A stretch of DNA of 64,000 nt from Persicaria tinctoria (GCA_037127255.1 JBANSL010000004.1:8432001-8496000); one strand, 5' to 3'. Numbered from the stretch's first letter, positions 11,801 to 22,350 are shown. Translations and numbers: made by a program. The notes: generated from the letters alone by a model not told the origin.

Positions 11801-12107
11801 ACACTATACATCTTTTCTTGTTAAATCTGACATTGTTACCACTATCACATAATTGAGAAACGCTAAGCAAATTATACTTTAAACCATTAACAAGATAGAC
11901 ATTTTTAATACTATGGCTGGAATCACTTCCAACACTACCAATACCAACAATGTCGCATTTCCCTTTGTCACCAAGAGTGATTGTTCCCGTGGATTGCTCC
12001 TTTAGATCATGAAAGAGAGAACTCTTCCCACTCATATGCCTCGAGCAACCACTATCAATAATCCATTTGTGTTCTTTCACCTTGGTGATCTCCTGCAAAA
12101 CAAACAT
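8856..12107 (-). CDS. pol: SIRE Copia pol polyprotein (PR-IN-RT-RNase H)
   Basis: About 1083 residues with no stop. Domain order is Copia-type: aspartic protease with DSG near residue 20; GAG-pre-integrase and HHCC zinc finger (about 148-187); integrase core with D in LLHMDLCGP, D in RSDHGREF and E in GVVERKNRT; reverse transcriptase with YVDD near 770; RNase H starting near DADFAG (about 920). The start is chosen at the ATG that overlaps the gag stop as TGATG, since the codon before it is TTG. The sequence after that ATG (TTTGTTTTGCAG) looks like a 3' splice site. Pol is in a different frame from gag, so expression needs reinitiation, frameshifting or splicing. Confidence 0.93.
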   Translation of the reverse strand: MFVLQEITKVKEHKWIIDSGCSRHMSGKSSLFHDLKEQSTGTITLGDKGKCDIVGIGSVGSDSSHSIKNVYLVNGLKYNLLSVSQLCDSGNNVRFNKKRCIVCRDDTGEVILTAYRYNNIYDVNADQVAQGSLTCLKALTDDPKLWHKRLGHVSPHTLQKLVSKGLVKGLPEMDFKGIDMCNACTRGKQTRSSFKPKKVVSSSRPLELLHMDLCGPMRVKSPNGKKYMLVVVDDFSRYTWVAFLKEKSEALFEFSKLCKELQTLRNEPIVSIRSDHGREFDQLQFDLFCAKYGISHNFSAPRTPQQNGVVERKNRTLEDMARTMLLENALPKTYWAEAVNTANYILNRCLIRSILKKTPYELFKGRKPLISYFKPFGCTYFVHNNGKDNLGKFDARSDEGIFLGYSTSSKAYRIFNKRTQVVEESIHVIFDECNDGALSESVADIDLNIHEENEEGDVTAKNTEKRNMQKPILNTEELAQGVEDASKALGVQSNSVETSETVVTEPNRTTESDVPQINPDGVTNQGAEISKRKFKYSSSHSLKDIISDPTSSVQTRSKLKDLCAFNAFVSLIEPKKVNEALQEPDWIIAMQSELNEFERNKVWTLKPRPKHQSVIGTRWVFRNKLDENGKIVRNKARLVAQGDNQEEGIDYEETFAPVARLEAIRILLAFASFMSIKLYQMDVKCAFLNGFLEEEVYVAQPPGFESSEFPNQVYKLDKALYGLKQAPRAWYERLSKYLLENDFKRGLIDKTLFIKTKGKDILVIQIYVDDILFGATNTSLCKEFSDIMCSEFEMSLMGELNFFLGLQVHQSKKGIFVNQSKYTKDLLKKFKMDQSKAAKTPMSSTLSLDQDKTRTSVNQKEYRGMIGSLLYLTASRPDIMFSVCMCARFQADPKESHLVAVKRIFRYLNGTKELGLWYPNQKDFTLIRYSDADFAGYKVDRKSTSGCCQFLGASLISWHSKKQNSVALSTAEAEYIAAGACCSQILWIAQQMRDLGINLKGIPIKCDNTSAISITKNLVQHSRTKHIDVRHHFIRDHVEKGDVSISFISTDYQWADIFTKPIAEDRFTFIRREIGMLDKDALS

Positions 12108-13906
12108 CAACCTTTGTGGCTAGACCAATAAGCAAATTTGGATCCATTGTTGGGGTAAACCATATTTGGTAAAATAGTGCCTTTTGGGACCCAAACTTGT
12201 GTTATCCGTTCTTTTCTCAAATGAACAGGAAATGTATTGCGAATAATATAAGGATCCTTTCTTCTATAAGGGCAGGTCTCTTTTACATGTCCCTTTCTAG
12301 CACAATGGTGACATATAGGAGAGGTTCTGCTTCCTTTAGCCTTTACAAGAGTGGTAATGTGTTGCTTCTTTAAAAACTTTGGATTGTAACCAATACCACT
12401 TTTGTTTAGAGAGCTTTGTTGCTCACCCAACATCTTATCGAGAGTGCCTTTGGATTTGGTAAAACTTATGAGGGCTGTCTGTTGGTCAAGAATCTTATTA
12501 TTCAGGGAGATCTTCTCGTTGTCTAAGTCATGATGCTCATTTCTTAGAGAGGAGAGATCTTGCTTGAGTTCAGATTTCTCCGAGTCAAGCGTCTTGACTT
12601 TAATATCAAGACCTGAATAAGAAGCTTCAAGACCTTTGACCCTCATAGATAGATCCTCAATAGTTCTTTCCTGGTCCACAGTTCTCTTAATAAGAATGTT
12701 AGTTTGGGCAATAAGCTTCTCTTCATTGGAAATCATATTTGAAAGGAATTCCGATAATACCTCTTTTGGACTTTCCATAAGTTCTCTTACAGTAGATTCA
12801 AACTTTTCATCGTGGGATTCATCTTCTGAGGCCATAAGACAAATGTTGGCCTTCTCATCGTCGGAGTCAGAGTCGGAATCACTCCAAGTAGCCACCATAG
12901 CTTTCTTCTTCCATTTGTCACCTTTCTTGGGCTGGCTCTTTGTCTTTTGAGGACAGTCCTTTACAAGATGATCTGTTTCACCACATTCAAAACAAGACAA
13001 CGGTTTAGTCTTCTTTTCATACATGTTGTATTGAGGCTTACCTCGAAATTTTGAAGACTCTGATCCATCCTTGTTGTTGAATTGCTTCTTCATTTTGAGA
13101 ATTCTAGCAAGGCCTCTTGTGATAAGAGCAAAAGGATCATCCTCATCGTCATCCTCATCTTCAGAGTCAGATCCATCCTTGGACTCATCCTTCTTAGACT
13201 TGAGTGCCAAGTTCTTGGTGCTAGCTGGAAGTTCTCCATCGTCTTCATTAAGGATCATCTCATGCGTGATCAGCTTCCCAAGGAGGTCATCAAGGGGTAG
13301 AGTGGTGAGGTCCTGAGCTTCTTCTATAGCTGTTACTTTTGGACCCCATTTCTCCTTTGGAAGGCACCTCAGTATCTTCCTCACTTTCTCAACGTTGGTA
13401 AAGCTCTTGCCGAGAGAGTCAAGGTTGTTGGTGATTTCAGTGAATCGTGTGAACATGGCTTTGATTGACTCACCGGACTTCATCTTGAAGAGCTCATACT
13501 TTCGAAGGAAGATGCTGATCTTGGTGTTTTTCACTTGGCTCGTTCCTTCATAGGTGACGACCAACTTGTCCCAAATCTCTTTAGCTGACCTACAAGAGGA
13601 AATACGGTTAAACTCATCAGTGCTAAGACCACAATAAAGTAAGTTAATAGCCCTGTAGTTTTTGGAGATGGTTTCAAGATCTGTTTGGTTGTATTCGGAC
13701 TCCTTCTTTGCAACTTTGGTATCGTTTGGTCCTTCCTTCTCTGGAATCTTCGGACCATTCTCTATAATGTTCCAAAGCTCTAGATCTTGGTCTATGATGA
13801 ACATCTTCATCAAAGATCTCCAGTGGACAAAGTTATTTCCTACAAAGAGTGGCGGTCTGTTTGTCGACCTTCCCTGTGCAAATCCTCCGCTTGCTTCACC
13901 AGACAT
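12107..13906 (-). CDS. gag: SIRE Copia Gag
   Basis: 599 residues with no stop. The N-terminal retrotransposon Gag region (about 1-220) contains NFVHWRSLMKMFI and an IWDKLVVTYEGT segment typical of plant Copia Gag. An acidic Asp/Glu cluster follows near 245-255. There are two zinc knuckles of CX2CX4HX4C type: CFECGETDHLVKDC at about 304 and CHHCARKGHVKETC at about 540. A Leu/Glu/Lys-rich, probably coiled-coil stretch of about 100 residues sits between them. Gag forms the cytoplasmic particle and binds element RNA. It ends in TGA overlapping the pol ATG. Confidence 0.93.
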   Translation of the reverse strand: MSGEASGGFAQGRSTNRPPLFVGNNFVHWRSLMKMFIIDQDLELWNIIENGPKIPEKEGPNDTKVAKKESEYNQTDLETISKNYRAINLLYCGLSTDEFNRISSCRSAKEIWDKLVVTYEGTSQVKNTKISIFLRKYELFKMKSGESIKAMFTRFTEITNNLDSLGKSFTNVEKVRKILRCLPKEKWGPKVTAIEEAQDLTTLPLDDLLGKLITHEMILNEDDGELPASTKNLALKSKKDESKDGSDSEDEDDDEDDPFALITRGLARILKMKKQFNNKDGSESSKFRGKPQYNMYEKKTKPLSCFECGETDHLVKDCPQKTKSQPKKGDKWKKKAMVATWSDSDSDSDDEKANICLMASEDESHDEKFESTVRELMESPKEVLSEFLSNMISNEEKLIAQTNILIKRTVDQERTIEDLSMRVKGLEASYSGLDIKVKTLDSEKSELKQDLSSLRNEHHDLDNEKISLNNKILDQQTALISFTKSKGTLDKMLGEQQSSLNKSGIGYNPKFLKKQHITTLVKAKGSRTSPICHHCARKGHVKETCPYRRKDPYIIRNTFPVHLRKERITQVWVPKGTILPNMVYPNNGSKFAYWSSHKG

Positions 13907-13950
13907 GATCGAAAACTCACAAGATTGTTAGATCAAAAACAATGAGTAAA

Positions 13951-13962
13951 GCTCTGATACCA
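13951..13962 (-). promoter_or_regulatory. primer-binding site, tRNA-iMet
   Basis: The complement reads TGGTATCAGAGC, the standard plant initiator-Met primer site, 2 bp from the LTR end. Minus-strand DNA synthesis would start here. Confidence 0.95.
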
Positions 13963-13964
13963 AT

Positions 13965-14976
13965 TGAAGGTTCGATAATATAAAACAATGTAATATAGAA
14001 ATACTCTAGAAGGGGGGTTGAATAGAGTATGCCCGTTTTTCGCAGAAAGTCTCAAGACTTTTGGAGCTGGAACCAAAACCTTTGAGATAAACCTGAATCA
14101 CAAAGTTAAACAATTTGAACCAAGTGCGGAAATAAGGTAAAGCAAGTAAGTAAAGGACACGAGTAATTGTTTACGAGGTTCAGCACAACTGGCCTACGTC
14201 CCCGCCTAGGGTTCTTCCACAACCCTAGGATTCAAAAGCTTTATTGAATGCTTAGCTTAGGATCCTAATAGCTCATCGAGAAGCCTCTCTCATATACAAT
14301 TTCAATCTAGTCAACTCACGTTCCCTTGAAGTCCTAGACCAATCTAGAAAAGCCCCCACCTCTCTCAGCTATCTAGTACAATCCTCTAACTCTCGCAAAT
14401 CAATAGCCTAGTGCAACTTCCCGAGTTATAAACTCTCGAGTAACACTTGAAATGAATATATCCTATAAGCTCACAGTGACTCTCAAAGGCTTTGAAATAA
14501 ACAACAAACTATTTGAGCGCTTTGCAGAGAGACACTTGGAAGACAGATCGCTTGAATGAATGAATCTCGTGTGTAGCACTTATTCTTCTGTCTTCTCCTT
14601 CCTTTCCTTTATATACTAGCATGGAGATAGCATGGAGCGTGTGGATCTTCATCACCAGATCTCCAACGGCTCTTTTGGAATCAGTTCGATCTTGTAATCT
14701 TCTATATAAGGATACTTTGAAACGCCATGATCTAATTTGAACTGATCTCTTCAATATGTAAGGAAGGATGTAATCTCGATTTATACTTCCTGAAATGGTT
14801 AGTCATTCATATATATATAATATAATGGAAGTATATAATAAGATAAAATAATATACGAATAATAAGATAGGTTTTGTATTTCATCAACTGTTAATGCTCC
14901 AAGGCCTTTGACACAAACATCCTGTCAAAGCCTTTGAAACATCTATTCCGATTTTCATCAAGGGAGGGAGTTATCA
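13965..14976 (-). mobile_element. SIRE 5' LTR
   Basis: 1012 bp, starting TGATAACTCC and ending CCTTCA on the minus strand. Its partner is the 1013-bp LTR at 32691-33703. By eye the two differ at roughly ten places, including the number of TA units, so the insertion is fairly young. Both contain the same 81-codon open stretch, which I treat as chance. The 5-bp flank on the outer side is GAACT (complement). Confidence 0.92.
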
Positions 14977-15227
14977 AGTTCTAATATTATAACCACCATA
15001 GGAAACATTCAGCCAGAAGGCCCCATCATAAGGAGAGAAAACTTGGGGGTTCCTGCAGTACATCATCTTAACAAAGTTGAAAATAAACTTGACACTAGTA
15101 CTAACCATAGAGACACCAGTAGAAATATAAATAAACTTCAAAACAACACTAGTAAAGCTGAGATTATTTAGATTGATAGTTGCTGTAATCAGCTCCCAAC
15201 CCATCAGATGATTCACTGGCTTACTGA

Positions 15228-16412
15228 TCATCCACTCTTCTTCTTTTTGGACCTCTTGGTGGCCGGGGACGAAATTTCAGCTTGTTCATCATCATCTTTG
15301 CGCTTACTAGCTTCATGGTTGTTGCCATTGTCTTCATCTTGATGAGTGATGATTATTCCTCCCATCTTTCTAACCACTGAGTGATCAGATTTCAGAGACA
15401 GTTGGGAACCTTCAGACTCAGTGTTATTCTCAATTTGTTTGCCTTTTGCCTGTGCAATCAGAATGGCCTCCAGCGAGCCCTCAAAGGGCTGGTGAGATGA
15501 GGAGGCATTCGAGCTACTTTAGGCCATTATGGTGTGTAGAACAGAGGGAGTAATGGCATAGGCAGGGACCGAGCAATCATTTTTGATTCTGGACACATGA
15601 GCATTATTGAGAGTAATCAGATGGTTTATCAGCTCAGGGGAGTAATTAAGACCAGCATTCGGAATAGGATAGAGCCTGTTGTTTATCATAGGGAGGGTGT
15701 TGATGGGAAGGAGACCAAAGTCCCCAGCCCTCGGCTGCATAGTCTAGGTGGGAGAGAAATCAATCTCAGCTTGAAAGTAGGGGACAAAAGCACTGGGGTG
15801 GTTGGGAACTCTAGGCTCAGTGGTGGATCTGGACACATTGAAATGTTGGGTAGGGGCTAGGAGATCAACAAGGGGATTTTCTTCTAGGATGAGATTGAAC
15901 TTTCTTGGTCTAGGGGCATTAAGAGGGCACTCCTCGTAAGGGTGATCATAGGCTCCACAACAGCCACACCCTACCGAGAAGTCCTCGTACCACACCCTGA
16001 GCTTAAGCATCTCATTATCATTCTTTCGAAACTGGACAAAGGTAGTAAGTTTGGACAAGAGAGAGACATGCACGCATGCTCTTGCGAACCTGTATTTGTT
16101 GCGGGAGTTGGAGGCTTGGTCGATGCGGATAAGACTCCCCACACCACCGGCCATAAGAATATGGCCAATGGCATCACCTGTGTAAAATTGATGGGGCAAG
16201 CCGGGGATTCTGACCCACATGTCCGCTGATGTAGTATCTTCTTCCATTGGGTTAAAAGTTTCCGACCAAGGATAAAGAGCGAGAAGAGACCCTTGGACGT
16301 GGTACGGCCTGTTGCCCCAGACAAAGGCTCGGTCTTCAGCATGGAAAACTTGAAGATGAGCCAATCGTTCCCGATTGTATCCACCCCCCAGCTTCCTTTT
16401 TAGGTCTTCCAT
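15228..16412 (-). pseudogene. LINE ORF1 (DUF4283-like with CCHC), broken
   Basis: 395 codons in one frame with stops at 15744-15746 and 15519-15521. It contains a DUF4283-like region (SADMWVRIPGLPHQFYTGDAIG; residues about 60-85) and a zf-CCHC_4-like knuckle CGCCGAYDHPYEEC (about 155). The tail is basic, ending in a KRSKKKKSG-like stretch. This layout is typical of ORF1 in plant L1-type LINEs. Upstream N-terminal coding sequence continues in another frame near 16480-16415 (a frameshift). The matching ORF2 lies 17 kb away on the other strand, which the inversion explains. Confidence 0.8.
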
Positions 16413-17332
16413 TCCGCCTTCATTTTGCCGGTGACTTGTTTGACATCTATGAAGTTCTTGACAAATCTTCCCACTAAGCTAAAATCAGCAAGCTTGTGGT
16501 GAAGGTCTTTGGCTCATGGGAGGGTGAAGGGATCAGCATTCCTACCCTGCTCCAAAGGATTGGAATCCATAGGAGGAACAGAGTTAAGAGGTGAAACAGG
16601 GAGAGCTTGAATTTCAGTGGGGAGAGACACAAGAGCTGTGTTCTCAATGGACAAGGCAAAGTTGAGATTAGTAAGAGGGGTGGTGTTAGGGGTCTCCAGG
16701 CCGGGGAGCCCTTTGCTGAGTGGTACTGATGAGAGCTTCCATGAAAGAGGAATGAGAATCCATTGAAAGCAAGGAAATCACAGTCAGAGGGAAGTTGAGA
16801 TGAGGGGAAGAAAGACGTGGTTTGAAATTAGGGAGGGATGTAGAATTTATAGAGGAATCCATGGTATTACCGGTATACACATGCAAAGATAGGAGATTGC
16901 TAATCTATCCAAGGGGAAGTGTTGACTTATTGACGACGATGACCCTTACAATAAACCTAAAATAAATCTACCCGACCAAATTCGTAACAAAACAACAGAC
17001 CAACACGAAGATCAAACACAAATTTTTCTATTAAGAGCCACTTTAGAAACTTACCGTGTGAACACAATGGATCTTGATGCAACGATGATGATTCTTCTCC
17101 AATCGATGTTTGTTGCTCTCTCATTATACTCCTGCTTCACCCGCCCTCGATCTCTTATTATTCATCCAGATATCCCTAGAGCTTATTTGCCCTTAGCAAG
17201 GAACAAAACCATTCCCGACAGGAAACAAATCAATCTTCAATTAAAAAGCATATCTTTTCAAATTCGATCAAAAGCTTCCATAGAAAAGTTTTCGATCTTC
17301 TTTATACATGCCCCATCATCAAGTCTTCTCAC
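16413..17332 (-). other. probable LINE 5' region; no intact gene
   Basis: Out-of-frame remnants of the ORF1 N-terminus lie at 16480-16660, with Ser/Pro-rich leader up to about 16890. I could not place the LINE 5' end or find a copy of the sequence that follows its poly(A) tail at 46992. The plus-strand open stretch at 17058-17396 has no recognisable domain. Confidence 0.4.
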
Positions 17333-17488
17333 CTTGGCAACAAGGATTATCGATGGAGCCACTATGGATTTTCTCAACTCGCTCCACTCATCATAACATG
17401 ATCCATTATTCTGCAAATTAAGGTTGTTCTGACCACCTTGGCAATTCTTGATTAGGTTCTTCAAAATTGTCTCTTCACCTACCAACGT
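17333..17488 (-). pseudogene. orphan exon with intact splice signals
   Basis: A 156-nt block preceded by TTTTTTGCAG and followed by GTGAGA encodes exactly 52 in-frame residues with no stop. The segment DEWSELRKSIVAP loosely resembles the W-x3-R-K motif of plant cytochrome P450 C-helices, but that is a weak guess. Sequence further along the minus strand soon meets stops. It may be a relic of a host gene disrupted by the surrounding insertions. Confidence 0.35.
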
Positions 17489-17724
17489 CTGCAAAAAATG
17501 TAGCACAAAAATTTAGCATCCAAAGCTTTGAAAATACCAAAACATTGAAGTCTCTGACGACCCTCAAAACTTCCAACAATATTTATATATCTCACCTTAA
17601 TGTCATCCCATTATTAAAAAAAAATGTGAGATGAGAAGTGAGATTGAACTTTTCCATCCATAAAATGTATGTACAACTATATATAATTAAATAGGCTAAC
17701 TTTTGCATAGTTTGAACCACTTTT

Positions 17725-18182
17725 AATTATTGTATGATCGGCTTAGTTAGCGCATGATGTGTTTGGACGTGTGACCCCTCAAATCATATAGTCCACCGGA
17801 ATTTAACATGGTATCAGAGTGGTGGTGCAGTCGGAATTCTGGTCTATTGGCTAGCCGACCTTAAGGCAAGAATGTCGTCAAGTGCAACTGACAAATATTG
17901 TGTGGCCAAAGAGTTGCACTTGATGAGGATGTGTGAAAGATGTGAAATGATACCATCGATCCCACGTTGATAATAGAAGAAATCCAAGCTTTGCATATAA
18001 GTCGATGAGCTACTCCTCCTAATATTAACTAGTTTTAGGATGGACTCATCGGTCTTGTGTGCTCAGCTTGGTTAGCACATGATGCACTTGGAGGTATGAC
18101 CTCCCCCCCCCCCCCACACACACACACCACCACCACCATCACACATAAACACATACATCATATGGCCCACCGAAATTTAACA
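17725..18182 (+). mobile_element. TRIM (miniature LTR element), degenerate
   Basis: LTR1 (incomplete) ends TTTAACA at 17808. The initiator-Met primer site TGGTATCAGAGT is at 17809-17820, then a short internal region of about 110 bp, then LTR2 from 17930 (TGTGTGAAAG) to about 18182 (TTTAACA). The last 70-80 bp of LTR1 align with the end of LTR2. LTR2 holds a C14-like run followed by CA and CCA repeats at 18103-18140. There is no coding capacity. A relative lies at 61032-61384. Confidence 0.7.
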
Positions 18183-18445
18183 AATTGGAAAAACACTACT
18201 AGAAAGACACAAAAATTTGCATGATTCAGCAACAATGTGTTAGTGTTAATTACCTACGTCTACGGGCAGAAGAATAGAGCTCTTTATTATCGAGACTTAC
18301 AAAAAATTGGGGTTAGAAATTGCGGTGTTTCATGAGTATATGTAGGGACTTATGAAACCCTAGTAAGAATTTGGACCTAAACCTAAAACGGATAATAACC
18401 CCAAATTCAAGGCTAGCTTAGTACTAAAACGATCTCCACCTTGAA

Positions 18446-18897
18446 ATGAATCCTTTCAAATTCAAAAACAGATGCACCATGACAAGTATAAAAAATTCCC
18501 TCTGCCACGAGGAGGACCTCGATTGTCCCTGTGGGACTGAATTTGTCCAATCTAAGTTCAAGGACTTGGCACTTGGCACTTGCAACCTATTTCATCACCT
18601 CATGCCATCCTTTGTAATTGGTTGGAAATCTCCATATGAAGTTCTCTTTGGTAAACCTCCTGATCTAAGTCAGTTGAAGGTTATGGAATATTTTTGTTTT
18701 GCTCTCATTCCTAAATTTCAATGGGTCGATTTTGATAATACAGCCAGAAGATGTGTTTTTGTGCGATATCCACTTTGTCAGGGGGTCTTTAAGGTTTACG
18801 ACTTATCCACCAACACAGTGCTTGTCACTTCACATGTTACATTCTAGGAGCATATTTTTCCATTCAAAACTTCTCTTTTAGAATCTTGTAATGCTGG
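18446..18897 (+). pseudogene. decayed Copia fragment, integrase C-terminal part
   Basis: It encodes a segment like SPYEVLFGKPPDLSQLKV, the usual sequence downstream of the Copia integrase core. The rest of the fragment continues at 19967 after a solo LTR insertion. The fragment is old and truncated on the left. Confidence 0.75.
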
Positions 18898-19961
18898 TGT
18901 TGTTGCAGGTGGTCAAGTATGAAATAAATATGAAATAAAGTTCAGACTGACTTCCCTGTCTCATCAAATAAATACAAGACTTCCTCCCGTTGTAGTAAGA
19001 GAATAGTCAGGATCGAATCCACGAGGAAGCACGTCAGCAGTTCTCAGGTAGCTGTAAATTCTCACAGAAGTAGCAGAAAAAACAGAAACAGAAACAAAAG
19101 CAGAAAATAACAAAAGCAAAGAACAAAGCAAAGCAAGAAAAGAACAAAGCAAAGCAGCAAATAAAAGCAAAGGCAGAGGCTCGTCGATCTCGACAAGAGT
19201 CAACTCGAGATCGACCACAGCAGTCGACAACAGAAAATCGGAAATCACAACAGACATGCAAAGCTCGGACAAGGTCTCCTCGAGTGGCTCTACTCGGCAA
19301 GGCTCGGACAAGGTTCCTGGGCGTCGTCGACCTCGACAAGGCGTAGTCGAGATCGAGTAAGGTTCGTCGAGGATGGCTCTCGGTGGTCTTGGTGCATCCC
19401 GCTGGCAGCGAGTTTTTTTCCGCGGCAGCGAGCGGTCCGCTGCAGCGAGTCGAGTCGCTGGCAGCGAGTGCCGCCTGGTTGTCCCCGGCTTCGTCCTCGG
19501 CTTGTCGGGCAACTTCTCTCCTCGTCGACTCCGGGTGTGGTGACTAGGCTTCGTCGATCTCGACTAGTGGTCCTCGAGATCGAGTAGGGCTCTGGAGCTG
19601 GGTTGGTCTGGCTCTCGACATTGCTCCTAGTCGACAAGGCCTGCTCGGACATGCTTTGTCTAGGTCGAGTAAGGGCTACTCGAGATCGAGTAGCCTGGGT
19701 TCTTGGCTTGATTCGACTGGTTCCGTTGCTCCTTCGACCTTGGACTTCTGTAGTGGTTTTCCGAGCATTTCCGACCTTCTGTATAATTGCTGTAAAATGC
19801 CTCGAATTCTGCGATTTAAACAGAAACTGGTGTAGATTCCATAATTTGGCAAATAAACATAAACTACATAGATTCTGTACTATCTAAGCCCAAATGAATG
19901 CAATGTATACAGAAATCGATATAAATGTTACTGTAAAACATGGCAGATTCAGTTCACAACA
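18898..19961 (-). mobile_element. solo LTR, family B, internally shortened
   Basis: Starts TGTTGT and ends ACAACA, with 5-bp duplications GCTGG at 18893-18897 and 19962-19966. On the minus strand it matches both ends of the 2167-bp element at 36929-39095 but is about half as long. It contains a cluster of TCGAGATCGAG-type modules (about 19170-19700) and also CGCTGGCAGCG-type modules (19388-19470) otherwise typical of family A. Short ORFs inside are not genes. Confidence 0.85.
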
Positions 19962-19966
19962 GCTGG

Positions 19967-21430
19967 TGGCACGTGGCCTGCTTTAGCTTCGGTTTTGTTT
20001 GGTTTTGAGACTTTTTTGCTTGATGTACCTGTCATTCTCCCTAGTTCTTCATCACCTTTTAATATTGTGTCTACTTCCTCTGATATTGTTCCTGTTTTTT
20101 TTGTTTTGGGAATATAGGCAGTATCCCTGTAGATATAGATGTAGGAGTTCCCGAATCTGTAGAGGAGGGTTTTCATCAAAGTACCTTGTTGGAAGGGCCA
20201 GGCCCATCAAGCGACCATCTTGGTTTGATGAATTTATTAGGGCTCCTACATCTAGGAGAGCTAGGTGTGCTACATCTGATGAATCTCTTCCTAATGCTTT
20301 TTCTTTCATTAGGTTTGAGGATCTTAGTCAGTATTCCTCCAACTTTGTGCAATTGCCTATTGACTTTGCTCAAGCTCAAAGTGATCCGACTTGGGTAGAC
20401 ATGATGAATAACGAATTGACTACTCTTGAGGCCAATCATACATGGGAATTAAATCTTCTGCCTGCTGGGCACACAACCATTGGTTCCAGTTGGGTGTATA
20501 AAGTCAAGCTCAATCAAAATGGTAAAGTATAGAGGTTCAAAGATCTATTAGCAGATAAGTTCAACAACCAAGTCAAAGATCGGGACTACAAATATAATAT
20601 ACATTTTCCCCTACTGTCAAATTTTCTACGGTTCGAAGTTCGAACAATGGTTGCTCTGGTTGCGTGTAGAGATTGGCGCCTTCATCAACTGGATGTGTTA
20701 ATAATACATTGTTACATGTCTATTTAGATGAGGAGGTGTGCATGATCCCTCCTTTGGGTTACTCTAAGGCTCGACCAGGGTTGGTATTTCGTCTTCGATG
20801 CTCTTTGTATGGTCTCAAACAAGTGAGCCGCTAGTGGAATATAGAGCTTACAAAGCACTTAGTTGACCATGGTTAATTTTATTCAATCAAAACATGACTT
20901 GATTGTGGTAGCTCTGTTTTACATGGATGATTTGCTCCTAACTTGAAACAATGAGCTTACTATTATAGCATTGCAACTTTCCTTAGATCGTGTCTTTATG
21001 ATTAAAGATCTTGGGTTAGCTGGCTACTTTCTGGGGATGGATATTGGTCGCTCTGTTGATTGAATATTGCTTAACCATCGTAAGTATGTGTTCGATCTGT
21101 TACAGGATTTTGGGTTTGTCAATTGCAATCCAGCCTCATTTCCTATGCAGCGCAACCCTAATCTCAATACAGATGTAGATGCTTTAATTTGTGTTTCGAT
21201 CCTGAGTCTAATCATCATCTGGTGAGTTGTTTATTATTTTTAACAATGAAGAGGCCTAATATTTCGTATGGTTTTCAAGAATTGAATCAATTCTTGGCTT
21301 CCCCGTGTCTCCCTGATCACATGAATGTTGCTCACTACCTTCTACAAAACTTGAAAGAGACTGTTAATTGCTCCCTATTTTATCCTTATGCTTCACCTTT
21401 TACGATTCCTGCATATTCTATTGTGGAATG
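19967..21430 (+). pseudogene. decayed Copia fragment, RT region
   Basis: Continues the 18446 fragment. Recognisable parts are DPTWVDMMNNELTTLEANHT and WVYKVKLNQNGKV at the start of RT, a degenerate catalytic region FYMDDLL near 20920, and MKRPNISYGFQELNQFLASP near 21255. Many stops and frame changes show it is an old relic. The RNase H domain is lost. Confidence 0.8.
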
Positions 21431-22350
21431 GAGTAGTACGTTGTGCTTTCTTTTGTCGATTGTAGACATGGTATTATGTATTTTTGAGATATTCATTAAC
21501 TAGAATTACATACTCATCCAAACTTGTAACTTTCTCAACAAAATCTCTTTTCCACTCAACTAGATCAATCATTCACCAACTCTAATCCTAATTCCCGGAT
21601 AGGGTAAGGCTTATCATCGGCTAGGGATAAATTTTTGTGGAGTTTCAAAGAATAGGCTAAGGCTCAAATTTGCTACAAGCAAAGGACACATATGTAGGGT
21701 GGATATGGATAATAATATGGCTAAGAAAATCATGCCTCTATCATTTGAAACTTATAAGCAATAAACATATAAATTCGGCCTCAAATATAGATAACAATGT
21801 CAATCTCAAGAGGTAAGTGCATAAGGAGAGTATAATGTCATACAAGAAAGCAAAAGGGAATAAATATGATGAAAATCCCTTAGAAGGCCAAAATTTCTCA
21901 CTAGGACAAGTTTTGTTGGATTTCAATGATGCCAATAAGAATCATACTTGCTCAATTAAACTAACAAGTCATGCTCCAATGAAAATCAACACAAGTAGGT
22001 GACAAGATTAGCCAATTCAAACATATCATGGGATTTATAGGTCAAGCTCAAAAACTCAAATAAAATAGAGGACAATTAAGGCAAGATGGGTATTTGAATA
22101 ATACATGAATGCAATGCATGATATTTTTGGGTTTTTTTCGATTTTTTTCAATTTTTTTTTCTTTTTCTAATGCAATATAAATGCTAGAAATAAACATGAT
22201 ATGCATGTGAAAATTTTAAATATGACCTAACTAATGCAATATGTACACTAAACCCCTCCCCCACACTTGAATATTTCATTGTCCCTAATGAAATAAAGAC
22301 AACAAAAATTAAACAATTGAAATAGGTGAGGGAGAAGGAAACTCACGAGC

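Larger units (their letters stand above)
6623..14976 (-). mobile_element. SIRE-type Copia retrotransposon, 5' portion
   Basis: In minus-strand order: 5' LTR, tRNA-iMet primer site, gag, pol, ORF3, then an abrupt stop at the family A LTR. The missing 3' UTR and 3' LTR are at 32389-33703 on the plus strand. The outer flank GAACT (14977-14981, complement) matches the base pairs after the 3' LTR (33704-33708). The inner flank GCTGG (6623-6627, complement) matches 32389-32393. The element was therefore whole, received a family A insertion, and was then split by an inversion. Confidence 0.9.

Noticed and set aside
14509..14754. 81-aa ORF present identically in both SIRE LTRs (also 32915-33160)
   Set aside because: Identity follows from the LTRs being copies; it spans the likely transcribed R/U5 part, and no domain is seen.
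22243..22270. 3' LTR of the Athila element directly after the polypurine-like tract at 22252
   Set aside because: The sequence that follows does not start TGATAATGCAC and does not match the family A LTR.
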